Origin: Watersipora subatra
Lineage: Eukaryota; Bryozoa; Gymnolaemata; Cheilostomatida; Watersiporidae
DNA length: 64,000 nt
Assembly: GCF_963576615.1 (NCBI RefSeq)
Contig: NC_088714.1
Location: 32,272,643 to 32,336,642, forward strand
Direction: 5' to 3'
Position numbers and translations under genes: made by a program. Below the pieces are notes generated by a model. The model saw nothing but the letters and a program-made list of their open reading frames with translations, did no database searches and was not told the origin of the DNA. Positions 34,922 through 47,300 of this stretch are shown piece after piece. How positions within the stretch are numbered: position 1 is the first letter of the stretch; each line of letters begins with the position of its first letter.

Positions 34922-35981
34922 CACCCCCAACTTAACTATAACACACACCCTGGTCACATGATAACAGTTTATAATTCGGCTTTTCTGTGCAAGTTTCACA
35001 CATGTTTCTAATTGTTGTTTTCAAGTTATGGTATAGAAACCTAGAGCCAGCACCAATGCAGCTTTTAGTGATCAAGCTTGACTGGTTTTTGATAATTGAA
35101 TCTTCTTTGTTTTTGATGTATATTTCATGGTAACAACCTTCTTTCTGTGACTTGCTCAATTCAGCTCTTCTATGTTGGAATGCTGAGACCAAGACTCTCA
35201 TTATTTATTCCTAGACCTATATAGCTTTTGCTATATTAACGCTACATTTATAGCAATTCTTTAAATATGACTCCAGCATTTTCCCCAGTTTTTGTGCATC
35301 TATGTACTTCATGACATTATGAACTAAAAATAATATCTAACGGTTTATTTGTAATCAAATTAATCTTGTTATATATATATCATAATTACACAACAAAAGC
35401 ACACAAATCAATGAATGTACGAGTTCTGCTGCACATGGACTGACATGTGAGTTTGGGACTAAAATAGTCTCTCTAATGGCACCGTAGCAAAACAGCGCTA
35501 AGGCTGTTGTGTCATAATGTAATCAGCATTCAGAGAGGTTGTCTAAGATTCAGTAACACTCAGTCCATGTGGCATTAGAAGTCTCTAAAAGAAAGAATAA
35601 TCTCCCCTGAATATATATTTATATCACATTAGCAATCCTCGTTTGAAGTAGCATTCGCCAAACTAACAATTTAATATTGAGTACAGCATACTTTTGCACA
35701 TATGCAATCTATAGTAAATACAAAAACATGCGAAATATAGAGGCCAACGTACAAAGAATGTACAGATGTTGCGATAAAGAGGCGAATAAGTAGCAAAAAT
35801 TAGTTTTCTTTTCCAAGTTAATACTAAGATGAATGCAATTCTATATGTAACAGCTAGAGGTAACATTTGCAGAAACAAAAATTTGCACGCTTATGTAGCT
35901 AAACTGCCATGGTCATAGTAGGCTGTATTGCTAGTATGCCACAGCAATAGTAAAAAGCCGTACCTGTTAACTTTATGTTAA

Positions 35982-36086
35982 TTACGATTGTGGCTCTTTA
36001 AATCTGTAATACTTGATGTTAGCAAGCACCCATGCAGGATAGGCCAAGATAGCAATGGAAATTGCAGTTATCGAAACAACTTTTTC
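35982..36086 (-). CDS. COX8: COX8-like exon 3 (membrane helix, stop)
   Basis: Acceptor ATGTTACAG, then EKVVSITAISIAILAYPAWV continuing LANIKYYRFKEPQS and TAA. One transmembrane helix followed by a short charged tail, as in COX8. Confidence 0.78.
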   Translation of the reverse strand, partial: EKVVSITAISIAILAYPAWVLANIKYYRFKEPQS

Positions 36087-37286
36087 CTGTAACATATAAC
36101 AATGAACACTATATAGTTAAGTCTCCCAATAAATATTCAGTCTACGCCAATTCCAACCAAAATGACCAACGTAGCCTAATGCACAACAGTTGAGTATGAA
36201 GGAATGAGGAAAAATGGCTGGACGAAATCGATGATTCATAAACACACAGATCGGATCATTACGTAAATGACATTTTGTCAGTTGAGTTTAAAATTTTCCA
36301 CAAAAGACCCTCTAAAGAGGTAAAAATTACAACGGAACTCATATTATTCTAAACATCTACTGGATCTCGGTACGCAGTTCTCGTACAGAACAAGACCAGA
36401 AAAAATATTTAAGCTGGTCAGTTTTAATAAAAGGTAGGTAGTATTGGCCAAAACGAGTGGAGAATGCAGGAGACTAAGCCTCCTCTGGTAAACTGCTATC
36501 TCTAACCCTAACTCCCAAAGCTATGTCAATATCACCCCACAGAACTTTCCTAACAAAAGTATGACGAAGTTTAACTCGTCTCTCTTCCAAGGATTCAAGA
36601 GATTTAATTTTTCTTAGCTCAGTGGAACTACTGTTCGATAATCACTAATCGATAACTACAAGTTATCGATTGCAAACCAAAAAGATGTTAGATAGTAAAA
36701 GATAAGTGCGAATATACATACCACTAGGTTATATTAACTTACTATAGTAAATCATTACAATATTTTAATGTCTTTGACGTTGTTGCACTTGAATACAAAC
36801 GTTTAACTGACTTCGTGAATCGCGATGATGTGAATGTGCCGGCATTCACTCCTTATGATTTATACGACGCGTTCGTTAGTATTCGTAACTAAAAACAATT
36901 GATGTTTTTTTCACGAAAGAATATTCTTAAGAACTCGAAATATTATAAAGAATTATAAAAACCCTTATTCTAAACAAGCATTTACCTGCAAAGATGGAGA
37001 AAAGTGCATAACATGATCAAAGTAATTCTGGAAAAAGTTATTTCCAATCAATACATGAAGTATGCAGTAATCAGAACGTTTAGAACATGCTGAGACAAAA
37101 GGTTTACGGGCAATGTTAAAAGACGAGCTGAAACCCTATTTAGTCCTTGACGAAGCAAAGTAGTTAATAGCTTACAGTGGTTGATATGGGGTTAGCTGGA
37201 GGGCCAGAAACATTGGTAGCCTTCTGTATGTTCTGAATAGAGTGCCTAGGAGAAAGCACTGTTCTGCGAATGATCGAAGATAGCAT
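35982..37286 (-). CDS. COX8: COX8-like cytochrome c oxidase subunit precursor, three exons
   Basis: Small nuclear-encoded subunit of respiratory complex IV in the inner mitochondrial membrane. Three exons on the minus strand join in phase 0: 37286-37176 (37 codons), 37027-36986 (14 codons) and 36086-35982 (34 codons and TAA), 85 residues in all. The N-terminus (MLSSIIRRTVLSPRHSIQ) is Arg/Ser-rich without acidic residues, as in a mitochondrial targeting peptide. The last exon encodes one membrane helix ending PAWVLANIKYYR, which corresponds to the family's (P)AGW(I/V)LSHLExYR. Residue count, single helix and position of the Trp all fit COX8. Donors are GTAAGC and GTAAAT; acceptors TTTTTCCAG and TGTTACAG. 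The gene converges on the RGS22-like gene. Another small single-helix mitochondrial protein is possible but less likely. Confidence 0.75.
36986..37027 (-). CDS. COX8: COX8-like exon 2 (42 bp)
   Basis: Fourteen codons, NYFDHVMHFSPSLQ, between acceptor CTTTTTCCAG and donor CTTTGCAG|GTAAAT. Phase 0 both sides. Confidence 0.7.
37176..37286 (-). CDS. COX8: COX8-like exon 1 (targeting peptide)
   Basis: ATG at 37286-37284 is the only start giving a basic, hydroxylated presequence (IIRRTVLSPRHS). Donor ACT|GTAAGC after codon 37. Confidence 0.75.
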
Positions 37287-38762
37287 GATGATTGCTGCAA
37301 ATTCACAGGAGTACTTTATCTCTTATTCTACAGCCGGTTACAGAGCTGGTTGTTAGCCAAAGACCAACATTTACATAGACATCATTCTATTCTAATATTT
37401 TAAGTTCTAATAGTTACATCGTTAGAAAAACATCTATGATGGTAGCGTGAGTAGTTTAATCAATATAATAATTAGGACTATTTTTAGCGAGTCGGCTTGA
37501 AACGTTGATGAACATTGGTGAGAGAGAACAACTCCCAAAAACAAAGATAAAAGCAAGTCTCAAAAGCTCCAAATAGGATAATGAACTTGTTCAAAGAACA
37601 CTCCACTTTTACCATAACAGTTTTACTTCACATGTTGAGGTTTGACTTTAATTTGACAGATATATTTTGGTGGTGGCAAGCTTTAGGGGGCATTCATATT
37701 TTTTGCTTTTATGAAATAGGCTTGTGAGGCATGAGTAAGGCATTTGATTTTGTTTGTGTACTTCTCACGATTGTTTGCTAATCACATCGGTCTTTACCTT
37801 ATGTAGACTAGAGTCCTCTGTTATTTTACAATGTAGTGTGTTCTTATTATTATTATTTGCTTTCACAGTTTCTGTTTTTATTGGTTTTAGAACTTCTATC
37901 CAAGTTCCTGCTCTAATATGACAATATTAGAGCAGGAACTTTAATATTATCATCTTAGAGCAGGAGCTCTTTGATATAATATGATAATATCATACTATGT
38001 TAAAGAGCTTACACTAATACTATCTGCTAATATACCTAACACCTGTAAACACTACAAATGGCAACAACGGATATTGGACTTCCTCCAATTTTTTTATTTG
38101 TGCTTGAGAATCCTGTTGTTCCTTGGACTATTTGAAAAAAATTGTCTCTTAACTATACATTGCTATACATAACACTATACATGCTCATTGACACTGAAAA
38201 ATGTCTGCCAGCATGAGCACTGGCATTTCTGCTTGACCCTCTTGGTGTTATAAAACAGAGAACTGATTACACATTTACTAACCTACCAGAGTCTACTCCA
38301 GAACATACATTGACTAACGAGGAATTTCACACATGTTTAAAAAAAAGTTGATTAGTATTTTTACCAAAAGTAATGTGTTTGTTGAGCAATATAAATTTAA
38401 AAAAAATAAGTGTGAGAAGGGTTTGTGTGTCAATCAATATGTGACTGGAAGATCTTAGCGGAACATGCTCATTTCATGATTTGGAGCAGATTTGTCACAG
38501 CTTAGTTTTGCACGCTAATGACAACTATGTTTAAGAGAGGTTACTTATGAATGTGAGCTTTGCAGTACATGGGGCGCTGTAGACAGGCAGAAATAATGAG
38601 GCAGCTAGTGATGCAGTGAAGTTAATAAACGAGCCCCAAGTAACTGAATAAATAGTGGTAGCACAGGTGCAGAGTAAACATTACCGCCAAGAAAAGAGAA
38701 GATGTTTTAGACCTGGCTTGGGTTCATATTTGGCTTCAAACCTCATTTGGCTTGAATCCTTA
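37287..38762. other. Intergenic, upstream of COX8-like gene
   Basis: AT-rich with no open frame or splice pattern that I could support. It includes the 37903 hairpin and must hold the COX8-like promoter. No TATA box can be assigned with confidence. Confidence 0.5.
37903..37940. repeat. Perfect 17-bp hairpin, GACA loop
   Basis: AGTTCCTGCTCTAATAT, loop GACA, exact reverse complement; a third, partial arm TTAGAGCAGGAGCT follows at 37953. Confidence 0.85.
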
Positions 38763-39200
38763 TTAGTGATATCATATCTGTTTTTATTTTTGCGGATATG
38801 ACGTCACCAATACGTTGTATCAATGACGTCATATCCAAAAAAAATAAAAACGGATATGACGCCACTAATACAATGTATTAGTGACGTCATATCTGCAAAA
38901 AATAAAAACGGATATGACGTCATCGACGCAATGTGTTAGTGACGTCATATCCGAAAAAAACCGAAAATGACGTCACTGATACAATGTATCAATGACGTCA
39001 TATCCGGAAAAATAAAATTGGATATGACGTCATTGATACATTGTATCAATGACGTCATATCCGTTTCTAATTTTTGCGGAGTCATTGATACGATGCACTA
39101 GTGACGTCATATCCGTTTTTATTTTTGCGGAGTCACTAATACATTGTATCAATGACGTTATATCCGCAAAAAACGGATATGACATCACTGATACAATATA
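38763..39200. repeat. Array of nested palindromes with CRE (TGACGTCA) motifs
   Basis: Units of type GGATATGACGTCA..TGATACAATGTATCA..TGACGTCATATCC, arms inverted around GATACAATGTATC-like centres and joined by short A/T spacers. Ten perfect TGACGTCA octamers and three degenerate ones occur in about 350 bases. TGACGTCA is the full CREB/ATF palindrome. No coding. Confidence 0.88.
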
Positions 39201-41890
39201 AGGCTTGTCAAGTTTTAAGAACGATTTCCGGCCGAATTAATCTGTCTATGTATAATCCGATTAGATGGGTAGGTTTTAGAATATTGTCGACAATTTTCAA
39301 AGACTTGGTAACATATTTAAATAGGTTTATGTGTTTTTTATCGTTATTATACTTAAACGACTCCATTGAAAAATGGTTAAACTTGTTGATGAGATTTCGG
39401 TACAAGGGTTTGCGACAGTGTTGATGAATAATTTTCATGAGTTGTGTGCACATGCATTTATCATAAATCTCTCAAACAATCGCTCCGCTCGTGTTTGGTC
39501 GTGGGAATACCATTTTTGCCAGAAATGGGTATTAAGTTAGTACGTCTTGAGACTCATCTCACGGATGAGCCTTAAAGCTTATTCGAGCGAGCATTCGTTT
39601 TCTCTTAATGAAGGAATAATAGTATACAGTGCACCCTCAGCCTGGTACAGTGCACCCTCAGGATACGATTATAATCCATTCCTGGGTTGGCATCGTATGG
39701 TAAAAAAATCGTATGAAGGGAGTATAGAAACCATAGTAATTACATGTATATAATGCAAACAACCTTGTAAAAAACGCCAAATTTTTATATAACTGCTGTA
39801 CATATTAAAACTTATTATTTTTAATATGTATTTAATGTATAATATTAAATACAAATTTAAATATAAACTATATAAAAATATATATAGTATATAGCGTAGT
39901 ATATATAGTATATACTATTTATTTGAATATAAAATATTAACAAATATAAATTTAATATATATATGTAAATTTTTAATATTAATCTATTGTATTGATATCC
40001 TTGGACCATTGAATGCCTGCATAAAAGGTAACCTACTAGGAGTACGGGTTCTGATACAATTGAATAGTTTCTAAATCTCTTATATATACATATGTATATT
40101 ATTTTATCTCAATATTTATTTTGAAACTTATCTGTGACATCATAAATTATAGAAATATCAGAGAATTAATTATTAATTATTTTAAAAAATGACGTCACAA
40201 ACTATATCATTATTTTTATTTGTGATATCACATTGTGGGAAAAATGACAATACATTTCACGGAGTCATTTTCAAGGTTCCAATTTATTCATGACGAGATT
40301 AACTCTAACTCTTTTCACAATACCTTATACTGAAATCATGATATACATATGGCAAATAATAAACAACTAACATAACTAAGCTAACGGAATAAAAGTAAAA
40401 TTAATCAACTGATAGCTTGTGTACAAAATTAAAAACAGTCAACCTGTTAAAGGTTTCATTATATAAATTATGTAAGAAGCTGCAACAATGTGTAGTAGTT
40501 GATGCATGGGTGTATCATAGTATTACGGTCACCGTATTCCAATATTTGAGTCTGCTGCATTTGTGATATACATAATTCCGATGTATGGTGTACAATTCCT
40601 CCTTAATCGAATGTACAATGTACATATGCTATGTTATATGCTATATTTATTATTATTTGGATTTTAAAATTCTGACATTATCCCAAATATATTTGACATT
40701 TAGAAATCCATCTTAGATGGTGTACTACCTTGAAATATACTCTGAATCAGGTATACACTCTCACTTTTTCCTACTCTCTAATTGAATGAACAGTGTGTTA
40801 AAAAGCATGTTTGCCACTGAAAGAATTTGCCAATTGCATTTGGGGGGCAATCAAACAATCATGGAGCAGACAGTGTGTATAATCTATGATGGTCTATTTT
40901 TGGGAACAACATTCTTAGGCTATTTAAAGATAAGAACTCCAGCTATAGCATTTGGTGTCAACTCAGTAATCAAGCAGTGAAAATTCAGACTATGGTATCT
41001 AATGGCCATTTGCTCTAGTAGACCTCAGTTTTGTCATGTTAATAGGCTATCATAGCAGAAATAACCCTACAGCATGTAGTGAGCTGAGACAAAGAATTTG
41101 CTTGTTCGGTGCTGTAACACTGAAATACCGAGGCCAGACGGGCTAAACAAAGCTTTTATATACATCATGAGATAAACACTTGCCCAGTTGTAAGATTGTG
41201 ATAATTGTTTTTCATGCCTCATACTCTTCCGTAAAACATTGAGTGTTAGTTTTTGTGTTATTGTTATGTATGGTTGTGGAGAAATTATGTTATGCATAAC
41301 TAATCCGAATTCACAGTCTTCAGCTGGTGCACGTGATGTCAGCGCGTAGGGTGGAGCTCGTGACTTACTCCTGGTGTCTAGGTCATGTTTGACAGGAGTG
41401 GCAGATTTATATGTGTGCACTCATTTGATTCGTCTCTATTGTTTCTCTGGTGGTTTTCTGATGATGGTGGTTGGTAGCTTTAATTGCTTCGACTTCCCTT
41501 TGGTGGTTTCCACAGGCGGTGCTGATGCAGTTTCCATGACTGATTTCTTCCACTTCGGAAGTTTCTAATTTTCTTTTGACATTTTTCAATTACTGGATCT
41601 TTTGACATATTTTAGGCGTCTTGCTGCTTGTACGCATTATATGCTTTCCCTGTGGTCTAACTGCATTCCCTGTTGGTATCTTGTTTTCACAGTATCTCCA
41701 TACAACATTATGATCACCACTTTTTAGAATATATGAGGGAAACTTTGGACTACAGTAAACTGAGTAAAGGGTTTATTATATCTTATCACTTCACAATCTT
41801 GTTGAAGTGAAGGATATAATAATATAAATTTGTTGGTGTTCCTTGAAAGTTATTTGGATGTGATTGTTATCATAAGTGTCTATGAATGAA
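39201..41890. other. Intergenic, no gene recognised
   Basis: Low-complexity A/T around 39840-39970 and one more TGACGTCA at 40191. The open frames at 41067-41589 (minus) lack splice context and recognisable motifs. Confidence 0.5.
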
Positions 41891-43692
41891 TCTACTATAT
41901 AAACGGCAATCGTTGTCTGTCTGTCCGCGTGTGTATGTGACCGCCTTATAGAGTACCGTACTTCTCGGAATATTAGCCGCTACTAGGTATCTAGGGCGTA
42001 TTAACGGGAATCTCCGGTTAGTACGCTCCTCTATACATAACCTATTCATCATTTGCCGTTTTCACACAAAATGACGTAATAATTTCAACTCTATGGCTTT
42101 TTTTAGCTTCATGACATGTGATGCTTTTTTGTCCTCGACGTATTAGGGCCAATTTGTTTTCGGCAAAACGATATCGACAATAGACTCTCTCAATATTAGA
42201 ATTTAGTGATTAAATTTTATTAACTCTATGAAATACAATGCCGTTTTTGTGAACCTCTATTTCTGGCTTTTCTTAAGGTTCAATTGCTAAATCACTGTTA
42301 AGGTCACTACTTTTTACGCGGACAATTGTACTATCTCGAGCAGGAATAGCATCTAGATTCTCTCACCTTCGATCAGACAAAGACACTACAATGTTTTATT
42401 TTTACATAACATATCGTTGTACCAGTATCGTCGTTTTCAGAGTTTTGATGGATAGCTGTTGGTGGAACAGTAACTTTTTTATACACACACTTCTATGCAA
42501 GAATTGTTGATATTAATTCAACATATTCACAAATTTTATTTTGTTTTCTCAGTTCGTATTAATTGTATCATTACCGAATCATTTCATATTGTAATCGTAG
42601 CAAAACAGACTCAATTTCGCTATTACTTGCTAATTATTTCACTGTTACATCTAAACCCTTTTATAGTCGTTTTATTTTTAAAATTTATTTGACCTGCACG
42701 AAACATTTTTCTCATGATATGAAGTTTAAAAGTTGATTGACAAAGTAAGTTTGAAAACCTTTACTACCCGGATAGCACAGCTAGGCTTGGGGCCGTGGCG
42801 TAACTCAAGGATGCGCGGGAGACCTTTTTCGCCCCGAGTGCAGCGAGAGTCTCCAGGCGCGGCTTTTCGGATGAATGAGTTGGCGAGTGCGAGGAGATTG
42901 AGTAGTAGGCGATTGATCGCGAGGTGATTGATTGCCAGTGCGAGACTATTGGTTGCGAGACGATTGATTGTGAGGCGATTGGTTGCGAGGCGATTGAGTG
43001 CGAGGCGAGTGGGAGGTGATTGCAAGGCGAGTGCGAGGAGATTAATTGCGAGGCGAGTGCAAGGCGATTGATTGCGAGGCGGGTGCGGGCCGATTGATTG
43101 CGAAGCGATTGATTGCCAGCGCGAGGTGATTGGTTGCGAGACGATTGATTGTGAGGCGATTGAGTGCGAGGCGAGTGGGAGGTGATTTCAAAGCGAGTGC
43201 AAGGAGATTAATTGCGAGGCGAGTGCAAGGCGATTGATTGCGAGGCGGGTGCGGGCTGATTGATTGCGAGTGCGAAGCGATTGATTGCGAGGCGAGTGAA
43301 AGAGCGCGATTGTCAACTGCAAGGCGGGTAAAGACTGGTCAGCCAAGGCCGGGGTTCGGCGGCAGAAGTGCGCGATCGTCAACTGCAAATATAGACGGGT
43401 ATGAACGGATGCATGAATCTAGACACATAAATCTAAAATATTTACTAGAATTTACACGCATCTAGCTGTAAAACACATTGCAGATTTCTATTGTTCTCCC
43501 CAACATTATTGACATGTATATGTGTATGCATATTCAGGGCAACAATTTCAGTAGACAATTTACATAATAATACATCAGGGCAACAATTTCAGTAGACTGC
43601 ATATTTGGAGTTGGTGTACAGTATGAAAGACAACTCTCAATAAACCTTATGCTGCACGTGAATCTGTTTCTGTAGGCGGGTAATACAGCTAG
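41891..43692 (+). mobile_element. Helitron (1.8 kb), non-autonomous
   Basis: Starts TCTACTATATAAACGGCAATC after an A and ends GTAATACAGCTAG before a T, matching the Helitron 5'-TC...CTAG-3' ends and A/T target. Five bases of stem (CTGTA/TACAG) precede the end. No Rep/helicase coding found inside. Confidence 0.75.
42880..43335 (+). repeat. GC-rich minisatellite inside the Helitron (GCGAGGCGATTGATT units)
   Basis: Imperfect 10-17 base units of GCGAG and GATTGATT in GC-rich sequence, against the AT-rich background. It also repeats as a larger block of about 190 bases: two near-copies starting near 42954 and 43137. Confidence 0.8.
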
Positions 43693-44129
43693 TATAATAT
43701 AATTGGATTACAATCTTGTGTTACGGCGCTATAATTTAAAAGGATAATAGGAACATATACGTATAAGGTAAGATACTCTCTCGTACCTATTAGCATTAAT
43801 AAACTCCCTCATACCTAGTAGCTGTAGATAACTCACTATTTCTGACTTTTACTGTCTGACTAACCAGAGTCACTCCTCCGGTTAGTTATCAGTAGTAAAA
43901 ACTCAGTCATCCCATGTTACACATCTTGGTGTACAGTTACGTACACGGGTTGTTTCCTTTAATTACATGTGTATAAGGTGCTGGTTGACCAGCTGACAAC
44001 CATCTAAGCTTTTTCTTTATTTGTTTGCACCTTAACTACTGTGAATACAATTATATCAAATATCCTTGACGGCATGTCAATGTACGTAGAGGTTATTAGA
44101 GATTGCAGCTAGTTTATTGCCAGCAACAG

Positions 44130-44352
44130 TCAAAGCACAAGCATCACAAACTGTCTCACACAGTCTGGTTTTCTGTTCTCCAGATAATCAACTAGATCCA
44201 CTAACGTAGCAGCAACTCGGGTCCCAAAAAAGCGAGCGTATACCACTGTAATGTAAAACTCGAGCTCTTGTGGTAGCAGATTGGTGCAGCTAAATTGTAG
44301 CTTGTCAAGCCTGGAGTTGCGCCCTTTTGACACTAAGGGCGGATGACTATGT
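44130..44352 (-). CDS. Terminal exon with C-terminal helical segment
   Basis: Acceptor TATTATAG, 74 codons, TGA at 44132-44130 and AATAAA (minus strand, 44118-44113) 12 bases later. The peptide (for example ELEFYITVVYARFFGTRVAA, then LVDLVDYLENRKPDCVRQF) reads as a compact helical fold of a type I do not recognise. Assignment to the same gene as the 45339 exon is likely by position but the phase does not join directly. Confidence 0.6.
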
Positions 44353-47300
44353 CTATAATACATAGAACTGGTAATGTAATTGATTGAACATCAGAAAAAG
44401 TAACATGAAAATTTGGTAACTTAACAAATGATAAACACCGTATCATTGATCAGCCTCATAGGCTGATCAAACAGCCTATTCACGACCACATCTATAAAAA
44501 GTTAAATTCAACCTAACTGAGTGCCATATGGGATTCCAAGTAATTGACAAGTCTGAGGAACTTGCTAGAGTGGTAGGTTTTGTAGATAACAGCTGCAACA
44601 GTTCTTTACTTTGAGTCCATAACTGAACATGTAGACTGTGTATATCAAGTTATTACTCTTTGTTCATCAACACTTAGCTCAATATTTCGTATGACAAATC
44701 ACTGTTGAAAATGGTGATGACGAATGAAGCGATTGTTTTAACAGTTAACGATACAATATATTTAGTAACTAACTACTACCTTAGTATACAAGGAATAAAT
44801 ATTGAACACGTAATACACATAGGAATATAGAACATATTACACACGGATATTATCAAATAGATCTCCTGTGCATGTACACTCTATGTATCAACTGTTAAAC
44901 TCAGGTCCCTATAAAGAGTGACTCATTATCTTGCTATGATTCGACCATGTCTTCCATGTAAAAAGGAGATGACAGACAACTCCAACTAAACTGCTGTCAC
45001 TTGAACCATTCACTCTAGTTATGCAATCGATATTATGACTTTCCCTCAGCATCTTTTCAGTTGACGCTTTGTGTTTCAGCCGTGTGAGAATTGCTGAAGA
45101 GGTTTAATCATGATCCATCCCTTCCACCTGTATTCAACAAGGACAGAAGCTGAATAACCAAAACACTGGCTACACGTTTGACGAAATAAAATGTTTCAGG
45201 ATTTCCATGTTCACAATAGCATCTCAAGTTTTGGATTTTTCCCACAAGTACAAACAAAGATTAAGTTAACTGAAGACAGCAATGCTAACTAATTAAGGGC
45301 ATTATTGTACACCTCTTTTAGTTAAAATACTAACATACCAGCCAGCGTCATGATTCTGCTACGCTTAACGTCTCCATCACTAACAGGTGAGCACGACTTC
45401 CTTTTTCTCCTAGCAACTATAAAATGAACACAAATTATAATTGAACTAGTATCTACCTCCACATATTAATGAGACAGAGATTACTAGATTTTCTCATGAA
45501 TTTATAATTATACAGAATAATCTTGCTGAAAGTGCAAAGAATTTTGCTGTTTATACTGGGGTTTTACAGCCCCAGTTCCGGGTAACGCTGGCATCTCCAA
45601 TCTGTTAGATTTTACTCACCAGTAGAAATATAACTTAAAGTCAACTTTAGACAGCAATGCTATCTAGAGTTGACCCTTGTTTGTTCAGACTAATACAGAC
45701 CTGGCCATGTCCAGATATCCAAAAGCCAAAACATAAAAACTTCAGTACTGTACAGTACCACATTGTATGTTAAACAGCCTATATATTGTCTCATACATAT
45801 ACTCCTAGGCCACAATATGGTACAATATGCATATAAAGTATACATGAGAGAGTAAAATATGGTTACACCAGCAATATGTTACAACAACTATAATATTAAC
45901 CCTTTGACAGGTGCAGCAACATTTATGTCGCCTATACTTTGCATTTTCCCATGGGCAAAGTGACATTGATGTTGGAGGGGCAAGCATTTCTTTAAACAGG
46001 TTTCCACATACGTAGAAGTAGCAGACCTGTGTCAAACAAGCGTTTAACAATATTTTACTCTGAGTAAAATATATTCAGCTGATAGAATTACTACTTATTT
46101 AACTTTAAGCTTTAAGAAAAAACTAATAACTTTGGAGCTATAAAACGGACTACGATACGCCATAGCAATGGCGGCTCCTTATGCTAGTACAGTAGACGCT
46201 ACTATGATGTAAATCTCATATAACATAAAAATTTATATAAAGATTTTGCTTCGTACCATGTAAAAAATTCTCTATAAGATAAATTGTCAAGTAGGTGCAA
46301 GCTCTCAAATTGGATTTGAATAACGAAAACATTGTAGTTAGCTTTAAAAATGTTGCTTTATCTTTCGTTGCCCTTAGCAGAAAACTGACGCGCGTATCTT
46401 GTATCTCTGTTGTATATACAGAGTTCCATGACAGTCTAGTTCATTGTGATAGATCGTCAGCTGTTTCGACAAAGCTCAGAGGATATGTAACTGTACAACT
46501 TTTCATAAATTCTTGAAAGACAATTGATTGGTGCAGGTATTACATTGTCAACCTATCAATTTGAATGTCATGAATTTGAGCATCGTCGAATGTTATTTTT
46601 TATCATAACCCTGAAACCCTGAATACGTGACTATGAACATGTAGACAACGTGGTTGTCATGGTAAAATATATCATTGGTTTACATGATCGCAGTCGTACA
46701 GCGTATTTGTTATTAATTTTTCTTTTCAGATTAGCTCTCGCTGTTTAGTAAAAATAAACAAGTTATTGTTGATTGACATCGGAGATGAGTGCTTCCCTCA
46801 AGTTAAGTGATAAGAAAAAGGAGAAATGCTGTCAATACAAACCAATAATACTGCAGTTATGATACAGCCAATAAACAAAAGTTAAGTCTAGTTTTTTTCC
46901 TTTCCGACAAGAACAAAGAAATGAGTTTGGGAAGATCTTGGAACAGATTAGGCGATTTACATTTATTTTAAAGTTCCTATAACATAAAATCCCTACAACG
47001 TAAACAATCCTCAAATGGATTATTTATGTTGCAGGAGTGTCTACTGTATGATGTATCTAAAGAGTATGTTAACACTTGCAAGTCTGGGCCTGAAATAACT
47101 CGAAAATATGAACTTCACCTGATCCTATGCCCAGCAAACTCGAATTCATAGGTTCACTGCGTTTTTATGTACTTCCTATTTACGGAAGATTATGAAACTT
47201 TGGTGGCTTTGTGTCGTATAGGACTTTAGTAAAATTCTAAAGTATCAAGTTGACAGGACTACCGGGTTCTTGAGATATAGTACAAATACCGATGACACTT

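Noticed and set aside
38763-39200. CRISPR-like array
   Set aside because: The repeats are inverted and there are no unique spacers of constant length; the host is clearly eukaryotic.
41067-41589. Overlapping minus-strand frames as a retrotransposon integrase tail
   Set aside because: A GDTVKTRYQQG-like piece upstream was suggestive, but no conserved integrase or LTR feature was found and several stops intervene.
42733-43465. GC-rich open frames on both strands as genes
   Set aside because: They follow the GCGAGGCGATTG minisatellite inside a Helitron and have no splice or start context.
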